This document shows, piece after piece, positions 42,253-49,845 of a DNA stretch of 49,845 nucleotides. Position 1 is the stretch's first letter. The number at the start of each line of letters is the position of its first letter. Source of the DNA: Pseudomonadota bacterium (lineage in GTDB: Bacteria > Pseudomonadota > Gammaproteobacteria > Xanthomonadales > SZUA-36); assembly GCA_015222805.1 (NCBI GenBank), contig JADFVZ010000025.1, positions 1-49,845 of the forward strand, read 5' to 3'. The notes under the pieces were generated by a model. The model saw only the letters and a list, made by a program, of their open reading frames with translations. It ran no database searches and had not been told where the DNA came from. Both the position numbers and the translations under genes were made by a program.

Positions 42253-43536
42253 TTAAATATTTGCCAGTGGAAGGGAGATACGAAAAGTGCTCCCTTCCCC
42301 CGGGCAGCTTTCAATCTCAAGTCGACCATTGTGTTTTTCAGTCACGTGTTTAACAATTGCCAGTCCCAGGCCGGTCCCCCCCTGGTTGCGGTTACGACTG
42401 GAGTCTGCGCGATAAAACCGTTCAGTTAAGCGGGGAATATCCTGTGCCTGGATCCCGGTGCCGTTATCAATAACTTCAAATACAGCTGAACCAGCCTGCT
42501 TGTACCAGTTAACCTGTATGTTGCCGCCTGGCTGTGTGTAACGTACCGCATTAGCTATAAGGTTACCGAAGGCACTTTTCAGGTCACGCTTTTTCCCGGG
42601 TATGATCAGGGACTTGTCGATATGCTGCTTGATGTTGTGCTGGCCCTGGGATAATTCAGCTGCCGTTAGTAAGAGTTCATTCAACAGTATTGGCACATCG
42701 ACAATGGCGGTTATGCTTTTACGTTTGTTTGATTCATCCTGTAGCCGTGCCAGTTCCAGCAGGTCTGTTACCAGCTCATTCATGGATAAAGTTTGCTTAT
42801 GCAGCGTCAGGAAAACTTGGTGGTTTGAATCAGACTCATCGGCTGTCAGCATTTCCAGATAGCCGTTGAGTACAGTAAGCGGGGTTCTTAGTTCATGTGA
42901 GACATTGGCCACAAAATCATGCCGAATCTTACTTTGTAGCTGGATCCTGGTGATATCGGTGAAGACTAACAGGTGCTGATCCCGTGTGTATTTCAACAAC
43001 TGTACCTTGAAGGTTTTATTCTGATCAATCGGTGAGCTGATCTTCAGGTAGTCAGATTCCAGTCCCCTGGATTCAAGCCAGTGGGTAAATTCAGTCGTGT
43101 TTAAAACATTATCAACTGCCGATCCGAGCATGCGGTCAGTCAGTCCTAAACCATCGGCTGCAGCAGAGTTAAACCTTTGCAGCTGATGTTTTGCGTTGAT
43201 AAAAAGCAGGGGTTCTGGTAAAGCATTGGTCGCATCGAGCAAGGCCGAAAATTTACTCTCTGTTTGTTTAATTATCGCATTCGAGCGGCGTTGCCAGGCA
43301 GCTAGTTCAGCCTTCAGGAAAGTCGGAAGCCCGGTATTTCTCAGAGTTGTTGAATCTGATTTCAGCCACTGAATCAGCAGCTTCATTTTGACCAGGTACC
43401 AGACCAGCCAGCCAGCGACGGTGATGGCTACAAACTGCAGTGGATAAGCCAGCCACCAACCCAGAAGAAAGGACGCTGTCAGGCTTAGACTGATCCAGAT
43501 AATATGTCTGGTTAATGGGTGCTGTGGCAGTTGCAT
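42253..43536 (-). CDS. phoR: Phosphate regulon sensor histidine kinase PhoR
   Basis: 427 residues. Two N-terminal membrane helices (IIWISLSLTASFLLGWWL and PLQFVAITVAGWLVWYLV) with almost no periplasmic loop are characteristic of PhoR. A PAS domain follows (about 95-200; LLDATNALPEPLLFIN). The H-box FVANVSHELRTPLTVL places the phosphorylated His near residue 212. N, G1 and G2 boxes are FGNLIANAVRYT, VIDNGTGI and GGTGLGLAIVKHV. It autophosphorylates and signals to PhoB when phosphate is scarce. No phoB lies upstream, which is the usual partner position; the neighbour is the divergent SUF operon. Confidence 0.93.
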   Translation of the reverse strand: MQLPQHPLTRHIIWISLSLTASFLLGWWLAYPLQFVAITVAGWLVWYLVKMKLLIQWLKSDSTTLRNTGLPTFLKAELAAWQRRSNAIIKQTESKFSALLDATNALPEPLLFINAKHQLQRFNSAAADGLGLTDRMLGSAVDNVLNTTEFTHWLESRGLESDYLKISSPIDQNKTFKVQLLKYTRDQHLLVFTDITRIQLQSKIRHDFVANVSHELRTPLTVLNGYLEMLTADESDSNHQVFLTLHKQTLSMNELVTDLLELARLQDESNKRKSITAIVDVPILLNELLLTAAELSQGQHNIKQHIDKSLIIPGKKRDLKSAFGNLIANAVRYTQPGGNIQVNWYKQAGSAVFEVIDNGTGIQAQDIPRLTERFYRADSSRNRNQGGTGLGLAIVKHVTEKHNGRLEIESCPGEGSTFRISLPLANI

Positions 43537-43589
43537 AGGTTAATTTTAACCGTAAAAGGCCTACACAATCATTAATTAACCTCTAATCT

Positions 43590-43614
43590 GTACCATACAG
43601 GACTAAAATGGTAC
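43590..43614 (+). promoter_or_regulatory. Rrf2/IscR-like operator before SUF operon
   Basis: Inverted repeat GTACCAT (43590-43596) and ATGGTAC (43608-43614), 11 bases apart. Between and overlapping is ATACAGGACTAAAAT, which matches the left half of the IscR type 1 motif (ATA..YYGACTRWWWY) well; the right half is weak. It ends 3 bases before the regulator's start codon, a position suited to autorepression. Confidence 0.55.
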
Positions 43615-43617
43615 TAT

Positions 43618-44085
43618 ATGCTCATGCTGAGGATCTCCAAAATGACCGATTATGCTATCCAGGTGATGGTTAGCCTGTATTCGGCTGATCAGCTGGAGCC
43701 GGGTGTCATGCTAAGTACGCATAAGCTGGCAGAGCGGATTCACCTTGAGCCCCCCACAGTTAGTAAAGTCATGAAGTTACTTTGTCAGCAGGAATTGGTG
43801 AAATCAATTCGGGGAGCACATGGCGGTTACCTGCTGGAACGCTCAGGAGAGCTGATATCAGTGGCTGAAATTATTACGGCTATAGAAGGTCCCATCGCAA
43901 TGACTGAATGCTCGGTTGAAGACAATTTATGCGGACAACAGTCGGTTTGTGGACTTAGTACCAATTGGCGAAGAATTTCAGAAGCGGTGGCAAGCGCATT
44001 ATCCGGGGTCAGCCTGGCGGATATGTCAGGCCCCGTTGATTCTCGCCAGATTCCCAATTTACACATAGCAACATTGATAGCATAG
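43618..44085 (+). CDS. SUF operon Rrf2-family regulator
   Basis: 155 residues; the family usually begins MLRISK, so the ATG at 43624 may be the real start. The winged helix covers about 1-75: HKLAERIHLEPPTVSKVMKL is the recognition region and SIRGAHGGYLL the wing. Three cysteines in ECSVEDNLCGQQSVC (Cys98, Cys105, Cys111; spacing 6 and 5) are the expected [2Fe-2S] ligands, as in IscR-like sensors. It likely represses the suf genes when cluster-loaded and releases them under iron or oxidative stress. sufB starts 9 bases downstream. Confidence 0.93.
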   Translation: MLMLRISKMTDYAIQVMVSLYSADQLEPGVMLSTHKLAERIHLEPPTVSKVMKLLCQQELVKSIRGAHGGYLLERSGELISVAEIITAIEGPIAMTECSVEDNLCGQQSVCGLSTNWRRISEAVASALSGVSLADMSGPVDSRQIPNLHIATLIA

Positions 44086-44094
44086 GCAATACAC

Positions 44095-45543
44095 ATGTCG
44101 AGTGAAGCATCTCAATTTGATCAACTGGTCGCGGCAAAATACAAACACGGTTTTGTCACCGATATAGAAACAGAAGGCCTGCCCCCGGGGCTGGATGAAA
44201 GCACGGTGCGGGCAATATCCGCATTCAAAGAAGAACCCGAATGGTTGCTGGAATGGCGCTTACAGGCCTACCAGCACTGGTTGACCCTGACGCCCCCGAA
44301 TTGGGCAAAACTGGATATCCTGCCAATCGATTTTCAGGCCATTTCATATTACGCTGCACCCAAGCAGGATAAAGACCGCCCGCAGTCCCTGGATGAAGTT
44401 GATCCTAAATTACTGGAAACCTATGAAAAGTTGGGTGTGCCTTTGCATGAGCGTGCACGCCTGGCAGGTGTGGCAGTGGATGCGGTATTCGATTCCGTTT
44501 CAGTCGGTACAACCTTCAAAAAGGAACTGGCAGAAGTCGGGGTCATTTTTTGTTCATTTTCAGAGGCGGTTAAAGACCACCCGCAACTGGTGCGCCAGTA
44601 TCTCGGCAGTGTAGTCCCGGTTTCTGATAATTATTTTGCCTGCCTGAATTCGGCGGTATTTTCTGATGGCAGTTTCTGTTTTATTCCAAAAGGTGTCCGC
44701 TGCCCGATGGAACTTTCGACCTATTTCAGGATTAACGCCGCGGAAACCGGACAGTTTGAGCGTACCTTGATTATTGCTGAAGAGGGCAGCCATGTATCCT
44801 ACCTGGAAGGCTGTACCGCACCAATGCGGGATGAAAACCAGCTGCATGCTGCGGTAGTCGAACTGGTGGCTTTAAAAGATGCGTTTATCAAATATTCGAC
44901 CGTGCAGAACTGGTATCCCGGTGATGAGAATGGGGTTGGCGGAATTTATAACTTTGTTACCAAGCGCGCGGACTGCCGTGAAGACGGCGCCAAGGTATCC
45001 TGGACCCAGGTTGAGACCGGTTCGGCTTTGACCTGGAAATACCCCTCCTGTGTATTGCGCGGTGACAATACTACCGGTGAATTTTATTCGGTGGCACTGA
45101 CCAACAATTACCAGCAGGCTGATACCGGCACCAAGATGATTCATCTGGGAAAAAATACCCGCAGCAAGATAATTACCAAGGGTATTTCTGCAGGTCATGG
45201 TCAAAACACTTATCGTGGCCTGGTACATGTCGGTAAAAATGCTGCTGATGCGCGTAATTACACCCAGTGTGATTCGATGTTAATCGGGAAAACCTGCGGC
45301 GCGCACACTTTTCCGTATATAGAAGTTAAAAATCCCACTGCCAAAGTTGAGCATGAAGCGACAACTTCAAAAATTGGTGAAGACCAGTTGTTTTACTGCC
45401 TGCAGCGCGGTATCAGTGAAGAAGACGCGGTATCCATGATTGTGGATGGCTTCTGTAAAGAAGTCTTTCGCGAGTTGCCGATGGAATTTGCGGTTGAAGC
45501 TAAAGCCCTGTTGGAAATATCACTTGAAGGCGCGGTTGGATAA
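44095..45543 (+). CDS. sufB: Fe-S cluster scaffold subunit SufB
   Basis: 482 residues. Typical stretches: [14 protein letters not shown] near the N-terminus, [59 protein letters not shown], and in the C-terminal beta-helix [20 protein letters not shown] with its Cys and [19 protein letters not shown]. SufB forms the SufBC2D scaffold on which clusters are built in the cytoplasm. It follows the regulator closely. Confidence 0.98.
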   Translation: MSSEASQFDQLVAAKYKHGFVTDIETEGLPPGLDESTVRAISAFKEEPEWLLEWRLQAYQHWLTLTPPNWAKLDILPIDFQAISYYAAPKQDKDRPQSLDEVDPKLLETYEKLGVPLHERARLAGVAVDAVFDSVSVGTTFKKELAEVGVIFCSFSEAVKDHPQLVRQYLGSVVPVSDNYFACLNSAVFSDGSFCFIPKGVRCPMELSTYFRINAAETGQFERTLIIAEEGSHVSYLEGCTAPMRDENQLHAAVVELVALKDAFIKYSTVQNWYPGDENGVGGIYNFVTKRADCREDGAKVSWTQVETGSALTWKYPSCVLRGDNTTGEFYSVALTNNYQQADTGTKMIHLGKNTRSKIITKGISAGHGQNTYRGLVHVGKNAADARNYTQCDSMLIGKTCGAHTFPYIEVKNPTAKVEHEATTSKIGEDQLFYCLQRGISEEDAVSMIVDGFCKEVFRELPMEFAVEAKALLEISLEGAVG

Positions 45544-45580
45544 GCGTGCTGTACAAACAGTTATCAGAGATTGAATAAAC

Positions 45581-46357
45581 ATGAGTATGATATTAGAAGT
45601 TAAAGACCTGTACGCTACCGTTGAAGGAAAAGAAATCCTGAAAGGCCTTAATTTGACCCTGAAGGCGGGTGAAGTGCACGCCATTATGGGGCCCAATGGC
45701 GCCGGCAAAAGCACCCTGGGCAATATTATTGCCGGCCGTGATGGCTATGAAGTTACTTCGGGTGAGGTGCTTTTCAAAGGCAAGAATATCCTCGAGCTGG
45801 ATACTGAAGAACGCGCCTGTGAAGGTGTGTTCCTGGCCTTTCAATACCCGGTTGAAATCCCCGGGGTGAATAACACTTATTTCCTGCGGGCTGCTTTAAA
45901 TGCCCAGCGCAAGTATCGCGGCGAGCCGCCGATGGATGCGGCTACATTCCTGCGACTGGTACGGAAAAAACTGAAAGTGCTCGATCTCAAAGACGACCTG
46001 TTAAAGCGTGCGGTCAATGCCGGGTTCTCAGGGGGTGAGAAAAAACGCAATGAAATATTCCAGATGGCAGTACTCGAACCCACCCTGGCAATCCTTGATG
46101 AAACCGATTCCGGCCTGGATATTGATGCACTGCGTGCAGTCGCCAATGGTGTAAATGCCCTACGGGGTGCCGACCGTGCGATGCTGGTGATTACCCATTA
46201 CCAGCGCCTGCTTGATCACATTGTCCCTGATGTAGTGCATGTGCTGGCTGATGGAAGGATTGCTCGTAGCGGTGGCCCTGAACTCGCATTGATACTGGAA
46301 GAAAAGGGTTATGCCTGGTTGCAGGAAAATGACAGTGTGGCGGTGGAGAACTCCTGA
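45581..46357 (+). CDS. sufC: Fe-S cluster assembly ATPase SufC
   Basis: 258 residues, ABC-type ATPase. Walker A is MGPNGAGKSTLGNI, the Q-loop LAFQYPVEIPGVN, the signature FSGGEKKRNEIFQM, Walker B LAILDETDSGLDIDAL and the H-loop LVITHYQRLLDHI. A second ATG six bases later (MILEVKDLYA) is an equally plausible start. It powers conformational change in SufBCD. It shares one base with the sufD start (TGATG). Confidence 0.98.
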   Translation: MSMILEVKDLYATVEGKEILKGLNLTLKAGEVHAIMGPNGAGKSTLGNIIAGRDGYEVTSGEVLFKGKNILELDTEERACEGVFLAFQYPVEIPGVNNTYFLRAALNAQRKYRGEPPMDAATFLRLVRKKLKVLDLKDDLLKRAVNAGFSGGEKKRNEIFQMAVLEPTLAILDETDSGLDIDALRAVANGVNALRGADRAMLVITHYQRLLDHIVPDVVHVLADGRIARSGGPELALILEEKGYAWLQENDSVAVENS

Positions 46358-47649
46358 TGTCCGCCATGCCCCTGTCAGAAATTATTAGCCTGGACCCCGG
46401 ATTCAACAGCAACGAACCGGATTGGTTGAATGTGCGCCGCCAGCTGGCCTTTGAACGCTTAACCGCGACTGGATTACCTGTAGAGGGCAGTGAGAACTGG
46501 CGTTATTCATCTTTGCGCAGTTTATTGCGCAAGAATTTAAATACACAGGCGGATGTTGTACTTGAATCGGAACAACTGCTGTCTCTCGCAGGGCTGGAAC
46601 AAGATTCCTATCGGATGGTGTTTGTAAATGGCCTGTATCAGGCACATTTAAGCCTGGTTCCTGATGACATAAAAATCACCAACCTTGCCAGTGAATTTGA
46701 AAATAGCGAAATTGATGCGCTGCTGGGTGATATGCCGGACGCCGCGGACGCCGGTTTCAGTTACCTGAATACCACTAAATTTCAGGACGGTTTATTCATT
46801 CAGCTTGAGAAAAATACGCTTTGTGAGCAGCCTGTTCATCTTATCCAGCTGAGTGCGGGTGATGTACTGAGCAATGCACGCCACATTATCCATCTGGCTG
46901 ATGGGGCTAGCTTGACCCTGGTTGAGCAAGTAATTGAGCTTTCCGGGCAAACAGGTGGCGGCCTGTTAAACACCCAGACCCAGGTGATGCTGGCAGATAA
47001 GGCCCGGCTTGACTGGACCCGCGCACAAACACTCGCTGGTAAATCTACCCTGGTGGACAGGGTGGATTGTCGTTTAGCTGCAGGCTCACAGCTGCATTGT
47101 ACCCACCTTGATCTTGGTGGCCTGTGGGTAAGGCATGATTTTAGTGTTGAGCTCCAGGGGCAGAACGGCTTTATTGAAGTTGATGGTATGGTTATGGTGC
47201 GCGGTCGCCAGCATACGGATTTTCATACCCGAATTGACCATCAGGTTGAAAATTGCACCAGCCGTGAAAACTTTAAATGTATCGCCGATGGCCGGGGCAG
47301 GGGTGTATATAACGGCAAAATACTGGTTCAGGTCGGTGCTGATGGCACTGATAGTGCCCAGAAAAGTGCTAATTTGCTGCTTTCCGAACATGCCGAAATT
47401 GATACCAAACCGGACCTGGAGATCCTCGCGGATGATGTTATTGCCAGCCATGGTGCAACCGTAGGCCAGCTGGATGATGATGCGCTATTTTACATGCGTA
47501 CCCGTGGGATTGATGAAAAGCTGGGGCGTAAGCTGTTAATGCGTGCATTTTGCCAGGAAGTTATTGATCTGGTGGAAGTAGAATCCGCCCGCGAATCATT
47601 AGGGGCAAAGCTGGACCAGGTATTTGAGGAAATGGAGTTAGTCGGATGA
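46357..47649 (+). CDS. sufD: Fe-S cluster scaffold subunit SufD
   Basis: 430 residues, paralogous to SufB. The N-terminal helical part has LPVEGSENWRYSSLRSLLRK. The beta-helix core includes VDGMVMVRGRQHTDFHTRID, SRENFKCIADGRGRGVYNGK, QKSANLLLSEHAEIDTKPDLEI and ASHGATVGQLDDDALFYMRTRG, with the conserved His. It partners SufB in the scaffold and is linked to iron acquisition. It overlaps sufS by 4 bases. Confidence 0.97.
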   Translation: MSAMPLSEIISLDPGFNSNEPDWLNVRRQLAFERLTATGLPVEGSENWRYSSLRSLLRKNLNTQADVVLESEQLLSLAGLEQDSYRMVFVNGLYQAHLSLVPDDIKITNLASEFENSEIDALLGDMPDAADAGFSYLNTTKFQDGLFIQLEKNTLCEQPVHLIQLSAGDVLSNARHIIHLADGASLTLVEQVIELSGQTGGGLLNTQTQVMLADKARLDWTRAQTLAGKSTLVDRVDCRLAAGSQLHCTHLDLGGLWVRHDFSVELQGQNGFIEVDGMVMVRGRQHTDFHTRIDHQVENCTSRENFKCIADGRGRGVYNGKILVQVGADGTDSAQKSANLLLSEHAEIDTKPDLEILADDVIASHGATVGQLDDDALFYMRTRGIDEKLGRKLLMRAFCQEVIDLVEVESARESLGAKLDQVFEEMELVG

Positions 47650-48899
47650 GCCAGGCTGAATTAAAATCATCTGCCACTTCCGACTGGAATGCAGCGGCTA
47701 TCCGCGACCGTTTCCCGATACTTAAGAAAGAGGTTCACGGTAAACCACTGGTTTACCTGGACACAGCTGCGTCAGCGCAGCGCCCGGATGTGGTGATAGA
47801 TGCGGTTACTAATTTTTATACTAACTATAATGCCAATGTTCACCGCGGGGTGCATACTCTCAGCCAGGAGGCCACCGACCTCTGGGAAGCTGCACGCAAG
47901 ACTTTACGGAGGTTTATTGGGGCTACCAATTGTAAGGAAATTATCTTTACCCGCGGGATGACTGAGGGTGTCAACCTGGTAGCACAGAGTTTCGTCCGAC
48001 CACGTGTGGGCCCTGGCGATAAAATTATGATTACTGCCATGGAACATCATTCCAATATCGTACCCTGGCAGCTTGTATGCGAACAAACGGGTGCTGAGCT
48101 GGTGGTTATTCCGGTCAGCCAGCAGGGTGAGGTTGAGCTGGATGCCTTTGCCGGCATGCTCGATGAACGGGTGAAGATGCTGGCGGTGATGCATGTTTCC
48201 AATGCGCTTGGAACGATCAACCCGGTGGTTGAAATGACAAGAATGGCCAAATCCTTCGATATTCCTGTACTAATTGATGGTGCCCAGGCTACCCCACACC
48301 TGGATGTTGATGTACAGGCTATTGGCTGTGATTTTTATTGTGTTTCCGGACACAAAATGTACGGCCCGACGGGTATTGGTGTTTTGTACGGCCGTGAAGA
48401 ATTGCTGGAAGCCATGCCGCCATACCATGGCGGTGGTGAAATGATTCGTACGGTAACTTTTGAGAAAAGCACCTGGAATGACTTGCCAGCTAAGTTCGAA
48501 GCAGGAACACCAAATATTGCCGGAGGTATCGGCCTGGGTGCAGCCGCCCGCTTTATCGAGGAAGTTGGCAAGAAAAAAATTCGTACCTATGAATCCGGCT
48601 TGCTTGCATACGGAACCCGGCGCCTGCTGGAAATCGATGGCCTGCGGATTGTTGGTACAGCGGCTAACAAAGCGAGTGTGATGTCATTTGTGGTGGATGG
48701 TATTCACCCGCACGATATTGGCACCATCATAGATCATGCCGGTGTAGCTATTCGTACCGGTCACCATTGTGCCATGCCGATTCTAAAACAACTGGGTGTA
48801 GCGGGGACTGCACGCGCATCTTTGGGTATGTATAACACCCGCGAAGAAATTGATGTGTTAATCAGTGCGGTAGAAAAAGCCTGTTTGATGCTTCGGTAA
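47646..48899 (+). CDS. sufS: Cysteine desulfurase SufS (group II)
   Basis: 417 residues, PLP-dependent. VYLDTAASAQRPDVVIDAV starts the fold; ITAMEHHSNIVPWQ holds the ring-stacking His; VLIDGAQATPHLDVDV the Asp; YCVSGHKMYGPTGIG the Schiff-base Lys; and IRTGHHCAMPIL the catalytic Cys of group II enzymes. It releases sulfur from cysteine as a persulfide and passes it to SufU. It overlaps sufD by 4 bases. Confidence 0.98.
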   Translation: MSQAELKSSATSDWNAAAIRDRFPILKKEVHGKPLVYLDTAASAQRPDVVIDAVTNFYTNYNANVHRGVHTLSQEATDLWEAARKTLRRFIGATNCKEIIFTRGMTEGVNLVAQSFVRPRVGPGDKIMITAMEHHSNIVPWQLVCEQTGAELVVIPVSQQGEVELDAFAGMLDERVKMLAVMHVSNALGTINPVVEMTRMAKSFDIPVLIDGAQATPHLDVDVQAIGCDFYCVSGHKMYGPTGIGVLYGREELLEAMPPYHGGGEMIRTVTFEKSTWNDLPAKFEAGTPNIAGGIGLGAAARFIEEVGKKKIRTYESGLLAYGTRRLLEIDGLRIVGTAANKASVMSFVVDGIHPHDIGTIIDHAGVAIRTGHHCAMPILKQLGVAGTARASLGMYNTREEIDVLISAVEKACLMLR

Positions 48900-48906
48900 T
48901 AGATTG

Positions 48907-49347
48907 ATGGGACTTGATCAACTCTACCAGCAGACTGTGCTTGCACATAATCGTGAGCCGCAAAATTTCTATGAGATGAAGCCTGCTACTCACACGGCCC
49001 TGGGTAATAATGCACTTTGCGGCGATGAGTTGAGGGTCTATCTTGAGGTTGATAAGGGCAAGATTATATCTGCCAGTTTTCAGGGTGAGGCTTGTGCCAT
49101 TGCTACCGCATCAGCATCGATGATGACTGAATGGCTCGTCGGACGAACACTTACTGAGGCGCGGATAGCTGCAGCAGACTTTGAGAATATGTTGTACAGC
49201 AGGCCATTTAATCACAAGTTGCTGGCAGGGACGGTATCCCTGGAGCCGGTTAAAGCATTCCCCAGCCGAATTAAATCCGCGACCCTTTGCTGGCACGCTA
49301 TGTGTGCAGCACTGGATGGGGTTGAGGAAGTTACCACCGAGGAATAA
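48907..49347 (+). CDS. sufU: Zinc-dependent sulfur transfer protein SufU
   Basis: 146 residues from the ATG at 48907; a TTG directly before it would add one residue. The three zinc/sulfur Cys and the Asp are present in NNALCGDELRVYL, QGEACAIATASASMM and SATLCWHAM. SufU accepts persulfide sulfur from SufS and is best known from Firmicutes; no sufE or sufA is in this operon. The internal stretch at 49227-49242 is also found at 28824-28839. Confidence 0.95.
   Translation: MGLDQLYQQTVLAHNREPQNFYEMKPATHTALGNNALCGDELRVYLEVDKGKIISASFQGEACAIATASASMMTEWLVGRTLTEARIAAADFENMLYSRPFNHKLLAGTVSLEPVKAFPSRIKSATLCWHAMCAALDGVEEVTTEE
49227..49242. repeat. 16-base palindromic repeat, copy 2 (inside sufU)
   Basis: Exact copy of AGGGACGGTATCCCTG, translated within SufU as part of AGTVSLEP. 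Confidence 0.6.
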
Positions 49348-49349
49348 GA

Positions 49350-49670
49350 ATGACAGACTGGACCCGTGTATGCGCAGTTTCTGAATTACCGAATGGCAGC
49401 TGTAAGGTTGTTGATATCGAAGATGTGATGATTGCTGTATTCAATCTGGATGGAAAATACCATGCCATCGAAGATATCTGTACCCATGACGGCGGTGAAC
49501 TTGCCAGTGGTAAAGTTGAGGGTTGCGAGGTTATTTGTCCACGCCACGGTGCGCGTTTTTGCATTAAAACCGGCAAAGCTTTAACTCCCCCAGCCTATGC
49601 AGCGGTTGATGTTTTTCCGCTAAAAATTGAAGAAGACAGTATCTGGACCCGCGACGATCGCTGGGATTGA
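49350..49670 (+). CDS. Rieske-type ferredoxin subunit
   Basis: 106 residues, a single Rieske domain. The [2Fe-2S] ligands are in ICTHDGGELASG (Cys-x-His) and VICPRHGARFCIKTG (Cys-x2-His). It resembles non-haem iron oxygenase ferredoxins; similar genes close suf operons in some gammaproteobacteria. A role in electron supply for cluster assembly is a reasonable inference. It starts 2 bases after the sufU stop, with GAGGAA as ribosome site. No strong terminator is seen in 49671-49845. Confidence 0.9.
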   Translation: MTDWTRVCAVSELPNGSCKVVDIEDVMIAVFNLDGKYHAIEDICTHDGGELASGKVEGCEVICPRHGARFCIKTGKALTPPAYAAVDVFPLKIEEDSIWTRDDRWD

Positions 49671-49845
49671 ATTTTCGAGGCTTTCTAAACTGCCGGTGCG
49701 TTACGCCTGTGGCTAACAGCATCCCACCCATAAAATTAACGGGGGGCTTTATTTGGTAGATGCTCTGTTAAACCGCAAGTCTTAATCATAAGCTCATGAT
49801 AGATTTTCTCTATTATGAGTCACTTGCTGGCAAACGGTAGAAGCG

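Overview
This window looks like chromosomal DNA of a Gram-negative gammaproteobacterium, probably marine or aquatic. The evidence is an RND efflux pump, outer-membrane beta-barrels, a TRAP transporter of the TatT type, a bifunctional hisB, a single complete his operon headed by a TrpR-family gene, PhoR, and a SUF operon. I cannot name the genus. No rRNA, tRNA, CRISPR array, prophage or plasmid gene was seen.

Layout. 1-2.1 kb: a REP-doublet (REPIN-like) palindrome, then a nu-class-like glutathione transferase and an Old Yellow Enzyme on the minus strand. 2.2-8.4 kb: a YehS-like DUF1456 protein, a surface-antigen-type beta-barrel, and an RND adaptor plus pump. 8.4-12.2 kb: a four-gene TRAP operon (TatT lipoprotein, DctP, DctQ, DctM). 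12.2-13.9 kb: a RAYT/IS200-like Y1 transposase flanked by short tandem repeats.

13.9-28.8 kb is the accessory core. Two giant secreted paralogues (about 1,780 residues) each carry five EPN-type pre-peptidase-like modules, an NEW3-like module, two discoidin-like modules and two von Willebrand A domains. Next to them are a small secreted protein, an exported transglutaminase-fold protein without its cysteine, and a frameshifted lipoprotein. I know of no described system with this composition. It is the best candidate here for something undescribed.

28.8-33.0 kb is a run of small minus-strand genes: SGNH hydrolase, truncated haemoglobin, two GNATs, a DoxX-like protein, and secreted and membrane proteins. 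Between 31.4 and 33.0 kb three genes are each followed by an attC-like palindrome. I read this as a short integron cassette array with no integrase in view (CALIN-like).

33.3-40.7 kb is the his operon on the minus strand: yerC-like regulator, hisG, D, C, B, H, A, F, IE, every junction overlapping. A palindrome resembling the trp operator lies in front of it. 40.9-43.5 kb holds a putative porin convergent with phoR, with a strong terminator between them. 43.6-49.7 kb is a SUF iron-sulfur assembly operon (Rrf2 regulator, sufB, C, D, S, U, Rieske ferredoxin) with an IscR-like palindrome at its head. The last 175 bases hold no gene I can support.
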